The position numbers and the translations under genes were made by a program. The notes below the pieces were generated by a model, which ran no database searches, was not told the origin of the DNA, and saw only the letters and a list, made by a program, of their open reading frames with translations. Shown here piece after piece: positions 1-10,189 of a DNA stretch of 64,000 nucleotides (positions are counted from its first letter, which is position 1; each line of letters starts with the position of its first letter). Origin of the DNA: Cenococcum geophilum 1.58 (Eukaryota; Ascomycota; Dothideomycetes; Gloniales; Gloniaceae); NCBI GenBank assembly GCA_001692895.1, contig KV748191.1:2170001-2234000 (forward strand). The letters are read 5' to 3'.

Positions 1-368
1 ACCGTTATAGTAATAGCTTAGGTAGGTTAAGAAGTTATACTAAGAGGTGCTTGTAAAGACGAATAAAGTATTTAATATGGGGTATAATTAGTTAAATTAA
101 TTAGTTAAATAGGTATAATATAGTAAGTTACCCGGGCTTATAACTATCGATTAGTAGTCTATACACTAATAAGTAAGTAAAGAATAAGAACTCTGTCTAT
201 TTAACTATAAAGAAAAGAAGCTATTTATATATAAGGTAGGTGTTTAAAATAGGAAAGGGAGGGGGGGTATATAACTAAAATAGGGGTAGTAGTATACCCG
301 AGATAAGAACAAGGATAAGGTAATAGGCTAAATTTAACCTAAATCGACACAATGATAAGGTAATACAT
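1..368. other. AT-rich sequence without recognisable gene
   Basis: The stretch is strongly AT-rich with many TA steps and a short purine-rich run near 240-270. I see no coding pattern and cannot assign it to a repeat family. It probably belongs to a decayed repeat that extends beyond the window. Confidence 0.5.
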
Positions 369-795
369 AAACCGAACAGCGTGGTTTTCAATAAGCGAAA
401 ATCCAGCCAATAAAATATTGGCATTTGTCAATATTTGCAGTGTCAATATTGGAATATTGGCAATTTTTAGATAAAATTATTATAATAGAAATATACTTCT
501 TTTAAAAATAAATATTATATAAATTATTGGCATAGATTGCCAGTTTATAATATATTCTTTCGTATAAAAGTATTTGCATCCTATAAAATGTCTTAGCACG
601 CGCTCCCTTACCAAAATCGATTAATTTAAATATTAACTACCCCTAACTGCACCACAACTATACGCAATTAAAGCTCTATGTCTCTAATATAGCCTCTTTA
701 CTCTGCTATCTACGTTATTTACAAGTAGCTGGTTATATAATAGCCTTATAGTGGCGCAGTAGAAAGGTAGTTAGATTTTTTTGCAACCGTACGCG

Positions 796-1805
796 TCCTA
801 CTAAAGCTCTACAAAAGCTCTGCACGAAGCTCTACTTAAAGCTCTACTTAGAGCTCTACTCGAAGCTTTGCTTAAAGCCCTATATAGAGCTCTAAAGCTC
901 TACTAACACGCAGCACTAATATACTAGGAAGGTTCTACAATCGGCCGTACGCACGCCTATACGATTAGTCGCTATACAATCGTCTCTACAAACGGCTCTA
1001 TAAATGTCGCACGATTGCCCGTACGAACGCCTATACAATCAATTGATCGATTAATTAATTACCTATATAAACGCCCCGTACGAACGCCCATATAATCGTC
1101 TATACGAACGTCTCTACAAACGTCTTTACGAGTGTCTACACGAACGCCTATACAAAGCTCTGCTTAAAGCTCTATATAAAGCCCTTCACAAGGCCTTTAA
1201 AAACAAGCCCAAATACAAGGTCTATATAGAGAAGCTCTAACCAAGCTCTACTTAAAGCTCTAACCAAGCTCTGCTCGAAGCTCTGCTTGAAGCTGCTCGA
1301 AGCTCTACTCAAAGCTCTGCTCGGAGCTCTATCGGAGCTCTGCTCAAAGCTCTACTCAAAGCTCTGCTCGAAGCTCTATCGGAGCTCTGCTTAAAGCTCT
1401 GCACGAGGCTCTACTCAAAGCCCTATCAAAGCTCCACTTGAAGCTCTGCTCAAAGGCTTTGCACGGAGCTCTACTCAAGCTCTGCTCAAAAGCTCTACGC
1501 GAGGCTCTACTCGAAGCTTTACACAACACTCCACTCTAAGCTCTACTAATACGCAGCACTGATATACTAGGAAGACTCTATAATCGTCTATACGAACGGC
1601 TCTACAATTAATCGATTTATTAATTAATTGCCTACACGAACGCCTATACGAACGTCTATATAAACGCCTATACGAACGTCTGCACGTCTAGACATCTATA
1701 CGTCTACACGCCTGCACGCCGCACGTGGTTCTGCATAAGGCTCTGCGCGAACCTCTGCACGAAGCTCTACTAAAGCTCTACACGAGGCTCTGCCTAAAGC
1801 TTATC
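796..1805. repeat. AGCTCT-type and GAACGCCTATAC-type minisatellite arrays
   Basis: Inside the hAT-like element two irregular short repeats alternate. One has about 12-bp units centred on AAAGCTCTRCTC (796-900, 1146-1560, 1736-1800). The other has units like GAACGCCTATAC (about 940-1145 and 1580-1730). Units vary by transitions and small indels. The array fills more than half of the element. Confidence 0.8.
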
Positions 1806-1826
1806 CCCCGCAGCGCAGTTCCTTAC

Positions 1827-1910
1827 CTCACTACGCTTCCCTCTGTGAGGATATAAAGGAGGCTGCGCAGCAGCCAACTTTATATCTTCTATAGAGGGAG
1901 CGTAGCGGGG
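1827..1910. repeat. Fold-back segment in the hAT-like element
   Basis: An imperfect inverted repeat of about 40 bp per arm: CACTACGCTTCCCTCTGTGA and what follows at 1830-1868 pairs with the segment ending CTCTATAGAGGGAGCGTAGC at about 1870-1908. The reversed second copy of the parent element near 63700 lacks this block while keeping sequence on both sides, so it is probably a small insertion. A separate short hairpin, GGATTTGCTTCGCAAATCC, follows at about 1941-1961. Confidence 0.6.
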
Positions 1911-2290
1911 CGGGGGGCTGTGTAGTATGATGGAGGGATAGGATTTGCTTCGCAAATCCCTACTAACTAGTATCTATAGGTTAAAAGTCTTTTTTTACTA
2001 GCAGTTAAATAACTCCTCTATATTAAAAAGTATAAGTCTAATTTAGAAGCTATAATATTTAATAATTTATCTATACGATATTAAAGTTAAAATTTTAAAG
2101 GGGTGCCAAGAAAATCTGTAAATATTACAAATCTCGCCAATACTCGCCAATATTGATTAGTAACAATATTGATCAATCTAATTGGCAATATTGATATTGA
2201 AAACCACGCTGAAACCGAAAGAGGCTTAATTGCCGTCCTAAAACCTAAATAATGCAATGAAAGAAAGGACGTATAAAGAGAAGACTCGTA

Positions 2291-2737
2291 TCACATTCTC
2301 ACTTCTTCCGTCATAATAAAAATATCGTAAGAAGGGCGCTGGTTCAAGCTTTGTAATAATTCACAAGCATTGAAGAGTGCTCTGGCTTTGTTCTGACGAG
2401 TGGCATACATTCTTAGTTGTAATTCCTCAAAGGTGCCATGCGTAACTAAGCTCTCCTAACTCCATAGATCTTTGAAAGTGGTGCACAAGCAACCCAAACA
2501 TCCTCGATGAAATGCGTGGACATCTTGTCGTAACATCTAGATTCCGGCGTATATTGGAGCCTTCATAACCACGTATTGAATGAATCGGACCCACTTCTGC
2601 TTCTACCTGCTCATAGCCCTCAAAAAATTCTCCGCCGACATTGCTTCCTTTGAGTGCGCTCGCTTCTTACTTGCCTCAGGCATAAATACAACAATGAATC
2701 CAATAACAACAATCAAACGAACAGGCTTGCAAAACAT
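2291..2737 (-). pseudogene. Broken gene for a small, probably secreted protein
   Basis: On the minus strand a single frame runs from an ATG at 2737-2735 to a TGA at 2293-2291, 149 codons including the stop. It is interrupted by three in-frame TAG codons near codons 45, 62 and 94. The frame between stops has ordinary codon use and base composition, unlike the AT-rich DNA around it. The N-terminus has the form of a signal peptide: a short basic start (MFCKPVR), a hydrophobic core (LIVVIGFIVVF), then a polar stretch rich in Lys/Ser/Ala. The mature part has four cysteines, three of them clustered (GCLGCLC), and a basic/amphipathic C-terminal half. All three stops are consistent with CAG->TAG, the change RIP makes. 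I do not recognise a family. Small cysteine-containing secreted proteins in RIP-affected DNA are often effector candidates, but that role is inference only. The ATG lies at the edge of a dispersed repeat, so the true start could differ. Confidence 0.6.
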
Positions 2738-2855
2738 GCGGATCGTTAGTACCCCCCAACGGAAATTTTGACACGAGTTTATAAGTAATAAGCCAATTAA
2801 TTAACCCAAAGCTTTAATTTAGAGCTTTATTATATAGACTTTAATTAATACATAT
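2733..2855. repeat. Dispersed repeat, copy A
   Basis: About 120 bp, beginning ACATGCGGATCGTT, containing a small hairpin around the TACCCCCC run and continuing through an AATTAATTAACCCAAA block. It matches 63546-63668 in the same orientation with mostly transition differences. Its left edge coincides with the start codon of the broken gene at 2291-2737. It is followed by AGCTTT-rich AT sequence resembling the repeats of the hAT-like element. Confidence 0.75.
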
Positions 2856-2939
2856 AGAGATAAGGTTTTCCAGGGGGAGACCCCCTAGGACCCCCCTATA
2901 TAGAGCTTTTACTTAATTTAAAAGTAGTAGTAAGATTAA

Positions 2940-2986
2940 GGCGCCTTAGTTACTACAAGGTAATCTACTATAGTGACTAAGGCGCC
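2940..2986. repeat. GGCGCC-ended perfect-type hairpin
   Basis: GGCGCCTTAGTTACTA at 2940-2955 and TAGTGACTAAGGCGCC at 2971-2986 form a 16-bp stem with one mismatch around a 15-nt loop. It is isolated in AT-rich sequence, so it may be a tiny fold-back element or the remains of one. Confidence 0.6.
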
Positions 2987-3532
2987 CTATTTAAGCTAGG
3001 CTTAAAGATTGTGTTAGTTACAGATCTAGTATATATTTAAACTGCAGAGCCCTAATATAAAGCCCTTTATATAGGATCTAATATAGTAGATTATAATTCC
3101 AATATAAAGCTTTATATACTAAATATTTTTAATACCTAATAACTAAATCGCTATATGGCTAAAAGTAAAGTAAGTCTACTACCCCAACTCGATTAAATAT
3201 ACGTATAAGAAGAGATATAACTATATACCAAGACCCCTCCCCCTAACAGGCGGAGGCGGTACGGTTATAATAGCGACGGCTAATATAATCAATTAACCAC
3301 GTTATTGCCCACCCCAGCGACAACGTAATAGCTTAGCATTAAGTAATAGGAGGGAGAGGAGGAGGGGGAGGAGATTAGGGGGTGCTTAGCCACTATAAGA
3401 AGGTTATAATATTAGTATAGTATTAAACTTTAAAAATTATATCCTGGGAGCTTAATCAACAACCCCTATATAAAACGTTAACAACGTTTAATTATAGAGA
3501 TTTAAACCGGTAGATATTTTAGGAATACCTAT
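2987..3532. other. Unassigned decayed repeat DNA
   Basis: AT-rich sequence with a GC-richer patch at about 3230-3370 (GGCGGAGGCGG and purine runs). I find no reading frame, terminal repeat or duplication that would assign it. It lies just outside the outer end of the Helitron palindrome. Confidence 0.4.
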
Positions 3533-4717
3533 TATTAACCTAAGGTATAAGTGGTCTATATTTTTAGGTCCTAGAATTTAAACCCCGCTAAGCTGGCTTC
3601 TAATTAGTTAGAAAAAAGTATAGGTAGTAAGTTATAGTAGAGTCCACGTGACGAATATTAAAATATCTTAATATTACACCTTCCTTTTTATTAACACCTT
3701 TATTAATGCCACTATATATATTATAAATACAGCAGACCTTACTGTTATTAAGTATAGCAAGTGCTATGTCTATAAGCCCCGCCTTAACTTTATTAAAAAC
3801 GGCCCTTTAAAGAAGCTTTTAAAGCTTTACTAGTTATATCGATTAAAGGCGCGTTTTCCCTATATATTACTTCTACTTCTACTTACTTTTATAGGCCTTT
3901 AAGCGGAGAGCTCTTATAGAGTTAGGTTTTACTACTAAGAATTGTTCTATAAGGCGCTAGTAAACTACTCTACCTAAAAATAATACTAATAATACCTTCC
4001 TGCCTTGCGACTAGAATAGTTAAGATACCCCTAAATTAGCTTAACGATAGAAGATAATTAGGGCAATATAATAGGAGCACCGCATTTTTAATTAGTAGGG
4101 TAAAGCTTACTCGCCTACTCCTCCGCTATATACTATAGATAAAGCTCTATATAGTAGAAGAGGTACTTTAAATAGCCTAAATGCGTCCTTGCCGGAACTA
4201 GCTCCTATACCTACTCTAACTACTGCTATACTACTGCCTGTTTTAGCCGTTAATTAGGAGCGAATTAAGAAGTTTAGGAGTATATTATAGGCTAAATATA
4301 TAAAGACGTATAGTTGTTATAAGGAGCGGTAGTTCTAAATGGGCCTAGCTATAGAGGGTAATAATATAGGTATATATAAAGCCTATATTAAGGACGCCAA
4401 TAGCCTTAAAAATCCAACCCTTCCTCCCTTATTTAGTAAAAGCAATAAGCTTAATCTAGGGCCTGTTTCTAGCTTTTTACCTATACTTACCGTGATAAAG
4501 GAGCTTCTAATTACGCGCGTATATATTTATCTGTAAGTCGTATATGTACGTAGCTAGTAATATCGCTATACTAGTTATATCTACTACTTTAGCTAAAACA
4601 TACTAAAGACTTAAAGGTAGCTACTATAGCTACCTACTAAACTTAATATACTGGTCGTAAGGCCTATAGTAATAGAGGGTAGCGAATACCTAAGTTAACT
4701 GTTTACTAAGCGGTATA
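3533..4717 (+). pseudogene. Helitron, left arm, 5' part (N-terminal region of RepHel)
   Basis: This is the outer part of the left-hand Helitron copy; it matches the reverse complement of about 21530-22800 plus 23370-23440. The coding strand is plus. After allowing for RIP stops, 4480-4712 reads as the conserved segment upstream of Helitron Rep proteins: around 4509 a run of the type LITRVYIYL is followed by a V-x-V-x-G-Q-Q-like segment, then a leucine/proline-rich stretch. The plain reading is full of TAG/TAA stops, so no protein could be made. The copy is split at 4717/7767 by a 3-kb insertion flanked by GTATA. An open stretch at 4339-4536 is part of this decayed frame, not a separate gene. 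Confidence 0.75.
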
Positions 4718-4737
4718 TTAGGATTTTTTTTTTACCT

Positions 4738-4908
4738 ACGTTGTTGTAAGCGAAAATCGGGGTCTGCAAAACCTGCGTAAGACGCAATTTTAGCAATTTG
4801 CTATAAATATATAGGCTACCTATACACGCGCCTGCCCTATCTATATGTTTATAGTAAATTGCTAAAATTACAACCTACGCAGACACTAATTTTCGCTTAT
4901 AATAATAT
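4738..4908. mobile_element. MITE-like inverted-repeat element, about 170 bp
   Basis: The two ends are inverted: TTGTAAGCGAAAAT plus GGGGTCTGC on the left, and the matching GCAGACACTAATTTTCGCTTAT on the right, differing by transitions. Further inside, an ATTTTAGCAATTTGCTATAAA-type segment is also mirrored, so most of the element could fold back. No open frame is present. A clear target duplication was not found, so the outermost bases are uncertain. Confidence 0.65.
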
Positions 4909-4940
4909 ACTTAAATTTTTCCCCCCTAATATAGAGGCTC

Positions 4941-5367
4941 TGTTACGGACGCTTTAAGTACAATATTATAACTACTTAGAGAGGAGTTGGAAGAAGCTAG
5001 TTAGTTAATCTAAGCACGGTCTAGGATAGAGCCGATAGAGCTATATAATAAGGAATAGTAACTAAGGTCACGTGACGTGATCTATATAATCTGTAGGATC
5101 TATATAATCCGTAATAGAGTAGACAGAGCATACGTATATTACGTATAAGAAGGTTTTTATAGGAGTATAGTTGTGTATTTAAGGACCCTTAGTCCCTACC
5201 TAGATAGTTTCTTCCTTATAGTAATTCTCAGAATACAATTAGAGTTAATCTGTTAGGTAACCACTCTACCAGTTATTATTACTTTATCAACTACTATTAT
5301 TTGCATTTCCTACACACCTAGCCTAATAATAAGCCTATTGTAGTTCCTACTATAAGGTTCTATTATA
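4941..5367 (+). repeat. Solo LTR of the Gypsy-3 family
   Basis: 427 bp beginning TGTTACGGACGCTTTAAG and ending in a decayed CCGTTACA-type terminus. It is closely related to the Gypsy-3 LTRs at 41912-42336 and 49448-49874. The 5-bp sequence GGCTC flanks it on both sides (4936-4940 and 5368-5372). This is the expected product of LTR-LTR recombination that removed the internal region of a complete element. Confidence 0.92.
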
Positions 5368-5372
5368 GGCTC

Positions 5373-5500
5373 TATATAAGACTTTATATAAAGCTCTATA
5401 TAAAGCTCTATATATAAAGGCTTTATATAAAGCTTTACGCGAAGCTCTATGTATAAAGGCTCTATACAAAGCTTTATATAAAGCCTTTATATATACGCGC
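5373..5500. repeat. AAAGCTCTATAT short-repeat block
   Basis: About ten imperfect units of the form AAAGCTCTATAT or AAAGCTTTATAT. They resemble the AGCTCT repeats of the hAT-like element at 377-2211. The following 5500-5646 is AT-rich with nothing recognisable. Confidence 0.65.
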
Positions 5501-5646
5501 GACATACTACTATTAGGTCCCCGCTATATTCCTAATAGCCTCTATATATACCTCTGCTAAGTATACCCCCTATATACACCTAGGTAGCCACCTTATTTTT
5601 TACCCTTTTTTATATCCTCCCTACCTAGAAAGATACTAGAACAATA

Positions 5647-6232
5647 GCTAGTAGATAACTATTGCCAGAGCTAGACAACTATCGCCGGAGCTAGACGACC
5701 GTTACTAAAGCTAGATAACTGTTAGAGCTAGACGACCGTCGTTAAAGCTAGACAACCGTCGCTAGAGCTAGATAACCGTTACCAGAGCTAAACAACCGTC
5801 GTTAGAGCTAGACGACCGTCGCCGGAGCTAGATAACCGTTGCTAGAGCTAGATAACTATCAGAGCCAGATAACCGTCGTTAGAGCTAAATAACTGTCGTT
5901 AGAGCTAGACAGCCGTCGCCAGAGCTAGATAGCTGTCGTCAGAGCTAGACGACCGTCACCAGAGCTAGATAACCGTCACTAGAGCTAGACGACTGTTAGA
6001 GCTAGACGACCGTCGCCAGAGTTAGATAACCGTCGCTAGAGCTAGACGACCGTCAGAGCTAGACGACTGTCGCTAGAGCTAGATAACCGTCGCCAGAGCT
6101 AGACAACCGTCGCCGAAGCTAGATAACCGTCACTAGAGCTAGACGACTGTTACTAGAGCTAGATAACCGTCGCCAGAGCTAGATAATCGTCGTTATTGCT
6201 ATATAACCGTCGCTAGAGCTATATAATAACCG
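5647..6232. repeat. 20-bp minisatellite (GAGCTAGACGACCGTCGCCA type)
   Basis: Roughly 29 tandem units of about 20 bp with the core AGAGCTAGAYRACYGTC. Units differ mainly by C/T and G/A transitions and occasional 6-bp deletions. GACGACCGTCG gives each unit partial dyad symmetry. No frame stays open through the array, because TAG occurs in the core. Confidence 0.9.
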
Positions 6233-6289
6233 TTTATATAACTAGCTAGCGAACATAATAAACGATTTAATTAATTAATTAAATTAAGG

Positions 6290-7340
6290 TAATATAGACA
6301 GGTAGGCATAGATAGGTAGGCATAGATAGGTAGGTATAGATAGGTAGGTATAGATAGACAGATAGATAGGTAGGTAGGTAGGTAAGTAGGTAAATAGGTA
6401 AGTAGGTAGGTAGGTAAGTAGATAGGTAGATAGGTAGGTAGGTAAATAGGTAGGTAGATAGGTAGGTAGATAGGTAGGTAGATAGGTAGGTAGATAGGTA
6501 GGTAGATAGGTAGGTAGATAGGTAGGTAGATAGGTAGGTAGGTAGGTAAATAGGTAAGTAGGTAGATAAATAGGTAGGTAGGTAAGTAAATAGGTAGGTA
6601 GGTAGATAAGTAGGTAGGTAAGTAAGTAGGTAAGTAGGTAAGTAAGTAGGTAAGTAAGTAGTAGGTAGTGTAAGTAGTAAAGTAGGTATATAGGTAGGTA
6701 GGTAGTAAGTAGGTAAGTAGGTAAGTAAGTAGGTAGATAGGTTAGGTAGATAGGTAGGTAAGTAGTAAATAGGTAGGTAGGTAGATAGGTAGGTAGATAG
6801 GTAGGTAAATAGGTAGGTAAGTAGGTAAGTAAGTAGGTAAATAAGGGAGGTAGGTAGGTAAGATAGGTAGGTAAGGTAGGTAAGTAGGTAGGTAAGTAGG
6901 TAGGTAAGTAGGTAGATAAATAGGTAGGTAGGTAAGTAAAATAGGTAGGTAGGTAGATAAGTAGGTAGGTAAGTAAGTAGTAAGTAAGGTAAGTAAGTAG
7001 GTAAGTAAGAGTAGGTAGGTAGGTAAGTAAGTAGGTAAGTAGGTATATAGGTAGGTAGGTGGTAAGTAGGTAAGTAGGTAGATAAATAAGTAGGTAAGTA
7101 AGTTAATGGTAAGTAGGTAAGTAAGTAGGTAAATAGGGAGGTAGGTAGGTAGATAGGTAGGTAGGTAGGTAAGTAGGTAGGTAAGTAGGTAGGTAAGTAG
7201 GTAGGTAAGTAGGTAGGTAAGTAGGTAGGTAAGTAGGTAAGTAAGTAGGTAAGTAGGTAGATAGGTAAATAGATAGGTAGGTAGATAGGTAAGTAGGCAG
7301 GTAAGTAGGTAGGTAGGTAAGTAAGTAAATAGGTAGATAA
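6290..7340. repeat. About 1 kb tetranucleotide microsatellite (GGTA/GATA/AGTA)
   Basis: Over a thousand bases built almost only from GGTA, GATA, AGTA and AATA tetramers, with rare frame slips. The left edge carries a few TAGGCATAGA variants. It ends at an unrelated segment at about 7341. Confidence 0.95.
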
Positions 7341-7766
7341 TTTAGAGCCTCCGTAAGAGGCTTCCCCCTTAATACTTAAAGTAAATAGCTTTATATTTTA
7401 TATAGTTATAATATAAATATATTTAAAGGTATACTATAGAAATCTATAGAAATATATAATAATTTGGTTATTATATAATATAATTATAATTTATATAGTT
7501 TTTATAATTTATACAGTTTATATAATTTATATAACTTATATAGTTTACGCACTATTTATTTATAGGGTAGAGTTTTGCCGTAATTTACTATTAGACACTA
7601 CAAACTTATTATAAAATGTATAAATTGCTATTAGGGTGCTGTAAACTTATTATAAAACGTGCGTTTTACGCAAATTGCTATTAACTATATACATCTACCG
7701 CAATTGTACAGTTTGCGACAATTTGCTATAAACCGTAACAACTAGCCCAATTTTTTTTCTCTTAAT
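7341..7766. other. AT-rich tail of the composite insertion
   Basis: AT-rich DNA with an internal imperfect duplication of about 45 bp: ACAAACTTATTATAAAATGT near 7605 and GTAAACTTATTATAAAACGT near 7640, each followed by AAATTGCTATTA. It has no coding pattern. Confidence 0.5.
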
Positions 7767-10189
7767 GTATACTATAAGGCGCTCTGCTATATTACTATAG
7801 CTTTACTTTTTAAAGGTTAATTATCCTAATTATTATAATGTTAAAATATATAGCACCTAGCTTACTAGCTTACCTAAAAATAGCTCTATATTAGATTAGC
7901 TACCTTATATTAATAAGTTAAAGTTTAATTCTAGTGGCCTGGCAATAGCTTACCCTACTACTTCTATATAATGTCCTATTGTTAATCCTCTACCTACTAA
8001 GCTTAGCAGTAATATACTAGACGGCGAATTTAATAATAATATACTAGATACTTTAGTTCCTAATCTAGTACCTAACCTTAATAAATTAGAGCTTTTAGGT
8101 TGTAAGGTTTAACACTAATAAGACCTATAAGTAGGCCTAGAGGTTCCTACTATATAATAGATACCTCTCTCTAAGTAATTAGCCAGTTTTATTATACGCG
8201 GCGCCTTTTCTACTCTGTTTCCTTATAGTAGGGCCGATTTTAATATGCTATAAAGCCGTACTATTACCCTAGCTGCGTACGCTAAGTATATACTTAAGTA
8301 TTAGGACGGTCGGTTTAGCTGCTACCCCTTATTTTACTACTACGTATTTAATTAGATTATAAAAGAGTAAGCCCTTAACGCTATCCACTTTCTCTATAGC
8401 TATTAAATAAGAATAGTCTATTTTTAGATAAGCTTAGTAATCTTATAAATAGTAATAGGGGTAGCTAGTTGCTAAATAAGATTATACGGTATATACAAAA
8501 CCTTAAGGGTACTAGACTTTACTAAAAGTAGAAGAGAAATAAGCTTATAGCTTATACTGAGAATATTAAAAGCAGGTCTCTATTCTTTATACTTAGCGCT
8601 ACTAATCTATATTAGTATAGTTTACACTCTTATATACCTCTATTTAACGAATATAAGGCTACTAATAAGGCTTAGCGCTACTAGATTACCTCTTAAAATC
8701 TTAATAATAATCCGTATATTGCTGCTTACTAGCTATATTACCGCTTTAATCTATTTAAGAAGTATATACTTATAGGCCTATTTAATAGCACTAACTTTTA
8801 GTCCTAATATAAGTGGTAGGTATAAGGTGGTGGTTATATATATAGCTTTTTATAGAGTTTAACAGCTTTAAGGCTAGATTTATTAGCTAGTAAATTAAGG
8901 GCGGCTTTTACTAAGTACTAGGCTACTTTTATATCCGCAATTAATCCTAATTAATTTAGGCCTCCTAATCTTTAATATCCTTCTACTCTTAGCTATAAAG
9001 ATTAGCTTAATACTAGTAAGCTTCTTACTACCTACCTTAATCAATTTTAATAATACCGTAATTACACTAAATCTCACTGCTTAAGATTAAAGAAAGGCTC
9101 TACTAGAGTAAAGGAGTGCCGCTTTTATTTTCTACGCTCTCTTTATAATAAGGCCGCTATATTACTAGACGTTTTATTTATAGCGTAATAATAAGCTTCT
9201 TAATAGTTATAATATAGCTATAATATTAGCATAGATAGTAAATATTAATACGTTACCCGCTATAAGTATATTAGTAATAGTTAACTATATAGGTAAGTAT
9301 TATAGTAAGGAAAAAGAGAAGTTAACTTCTTACTAAAAGTTACTCTAATTAATATAGCTATACGCTAATAGCCTTTATACCTTTAGTTTGGTTATAGCCA
9401 GGTTTATAAATAAGCTTATTATTAAATGTAATTAGTTAGTATAGGAGGTATACTATTTACTTTTTAATATTTCCCTTTATAAAGGCTCTAGGAATATAAT
9501 AACTTTAAATTACTACTGGAAGAATAATTAAAGCGCTATGTATAAGCTTAATAATAGGTAACTAAGGGGGGATAGACTATCTAACTATAAGAAATATAAG
9601 CGCCGCCTAAATAGGGTAGAGGATATTACTTTCCTTAATTTTCTACTCTATTTTAATTACTTTACTTATAAGCGTTAGTTAAGAGTAAGGCCTTAAGTAA
9701 TATTATACTTTCTATAATATAACGGCGATTATTCCTATTTATAGTATTTTAAGTTCTGCTATATAAAGCTTATTCTTTATTACCTATAAAGGGAGTATAA
9801 GGAAGTAGCTACTTATACTAATAGATTTAGGGCTTCTAATTATATAGCTTCCTATTAGGCTTACGTTAACTTTTATTAATAATAGCCTAACTACTTCTAT
9901 AATTAGAAACTAAAGAAAAGTTATAAAACTACTAATAATATTAATAAGTTTAAGGGCGATTTTATAGATAACTTAGAGCTATACTAGTTCTTTAAGGCCC
10001 TATATACCTATATTTAAAATACTAATAGAGTTAAAATTAATAGGCTTAGTAATAGGGAGCTTTATTATAATTATAACTAGAGTATATATTAAGGTACGTA
10101 CCCGCAGCTTAATAAGAGGACTTATTAATAGAAAGTATAGCTATAGCCTCTACCATAGAGCCGCCTATCCTAAATAGTAACTCCGTGTA
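7767..10189 (+). pseudogene. Helitron, left arm, Rep (HUH) domain
   Basis: This is the continuation of the left Helitron after the composite insertion. About 8190-8410 reads as the Helitron-like N-terminal domain (a GAFSTLFPY-type start, then KYILKY and DGRFS-type segments). At 8835-8843 the HUH nickase motif appears as Y-I-Y in GGYIYSFLW, where active Helitrons have H-x-H; CAT->TAT changes explain both. The catalytic tyrosine motif survives as YIGKYYSK at 9286-9309. A segment resembling the end of the Rep region reads to about 10150. The helicase domain that should follow is missing. Stops occur every few codons. The family assignment rests on these motifs and on the identical order in the right arm. 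Confidence 0.82.

Larger units (their letters stand above)
377..2211. mobile_element. Non-autonomous hAT-like DNA transposon, 1835 bp
   Basis: The element is bounded by a perfect 16-bp terminal inverted repeat: CAGCGTGGTTTTCAAT at 377-392 and its reverse complement at 2196-2211. The 8-bp sequence AAACCGAA is duplicated immediately outside both ends (369-376 and 2212-2219). An 8-bp duplication and a terminus beginning CAG are characteristic of the hAT superfamily. Subterminal regions carry several AATATTGG/CCAATATT motifs in both orientations, which look like transposase-binding repeats (inference). The interior has no coding pattern and consists largely of short repeats, so movement would have needed a transposase supplied elsewhere. 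A partial, reversed copy of the interior is found at 63669-64000. The boundaries are very secure; the superfamily call rests on duplication length and terminus only. Confidence 0.9.
4718..7766. mobile_element. Composite 3-kb insertion in the left Helitron arm
   Basis: The right-hand Helitron copy reads without a break across this point, whereas here the sequence is interrupted between GTATA (4713-4717) and a second GTATA (7767-7771). A 5-bp repeat at the junctions is consistent with one insertion event. The inserted DNA contains, in order, a MITE-like inverted-repeat element, a solo Gypsy LTR, AAAGCTCTATAT repeats, a 20-bp minisatellite, a 1-kb tetranucleotide array and an AT-rich tail. No transposase is visible, so the nature of the original insert is unknown. 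Confidence 0.7.

Noticed and set aside
796-1805. CRISPR-like regularly repeated units
   Set aside because: Units are contiguous short repeats without unique spacers, in a eukaryotic transposon context.
6290-7340. Centromeric satellite
   Set aside because: A single 1-kb tetranucleotide array inside an insertion in a Helitron; no higher-order structure and no other evidence of a centromere.
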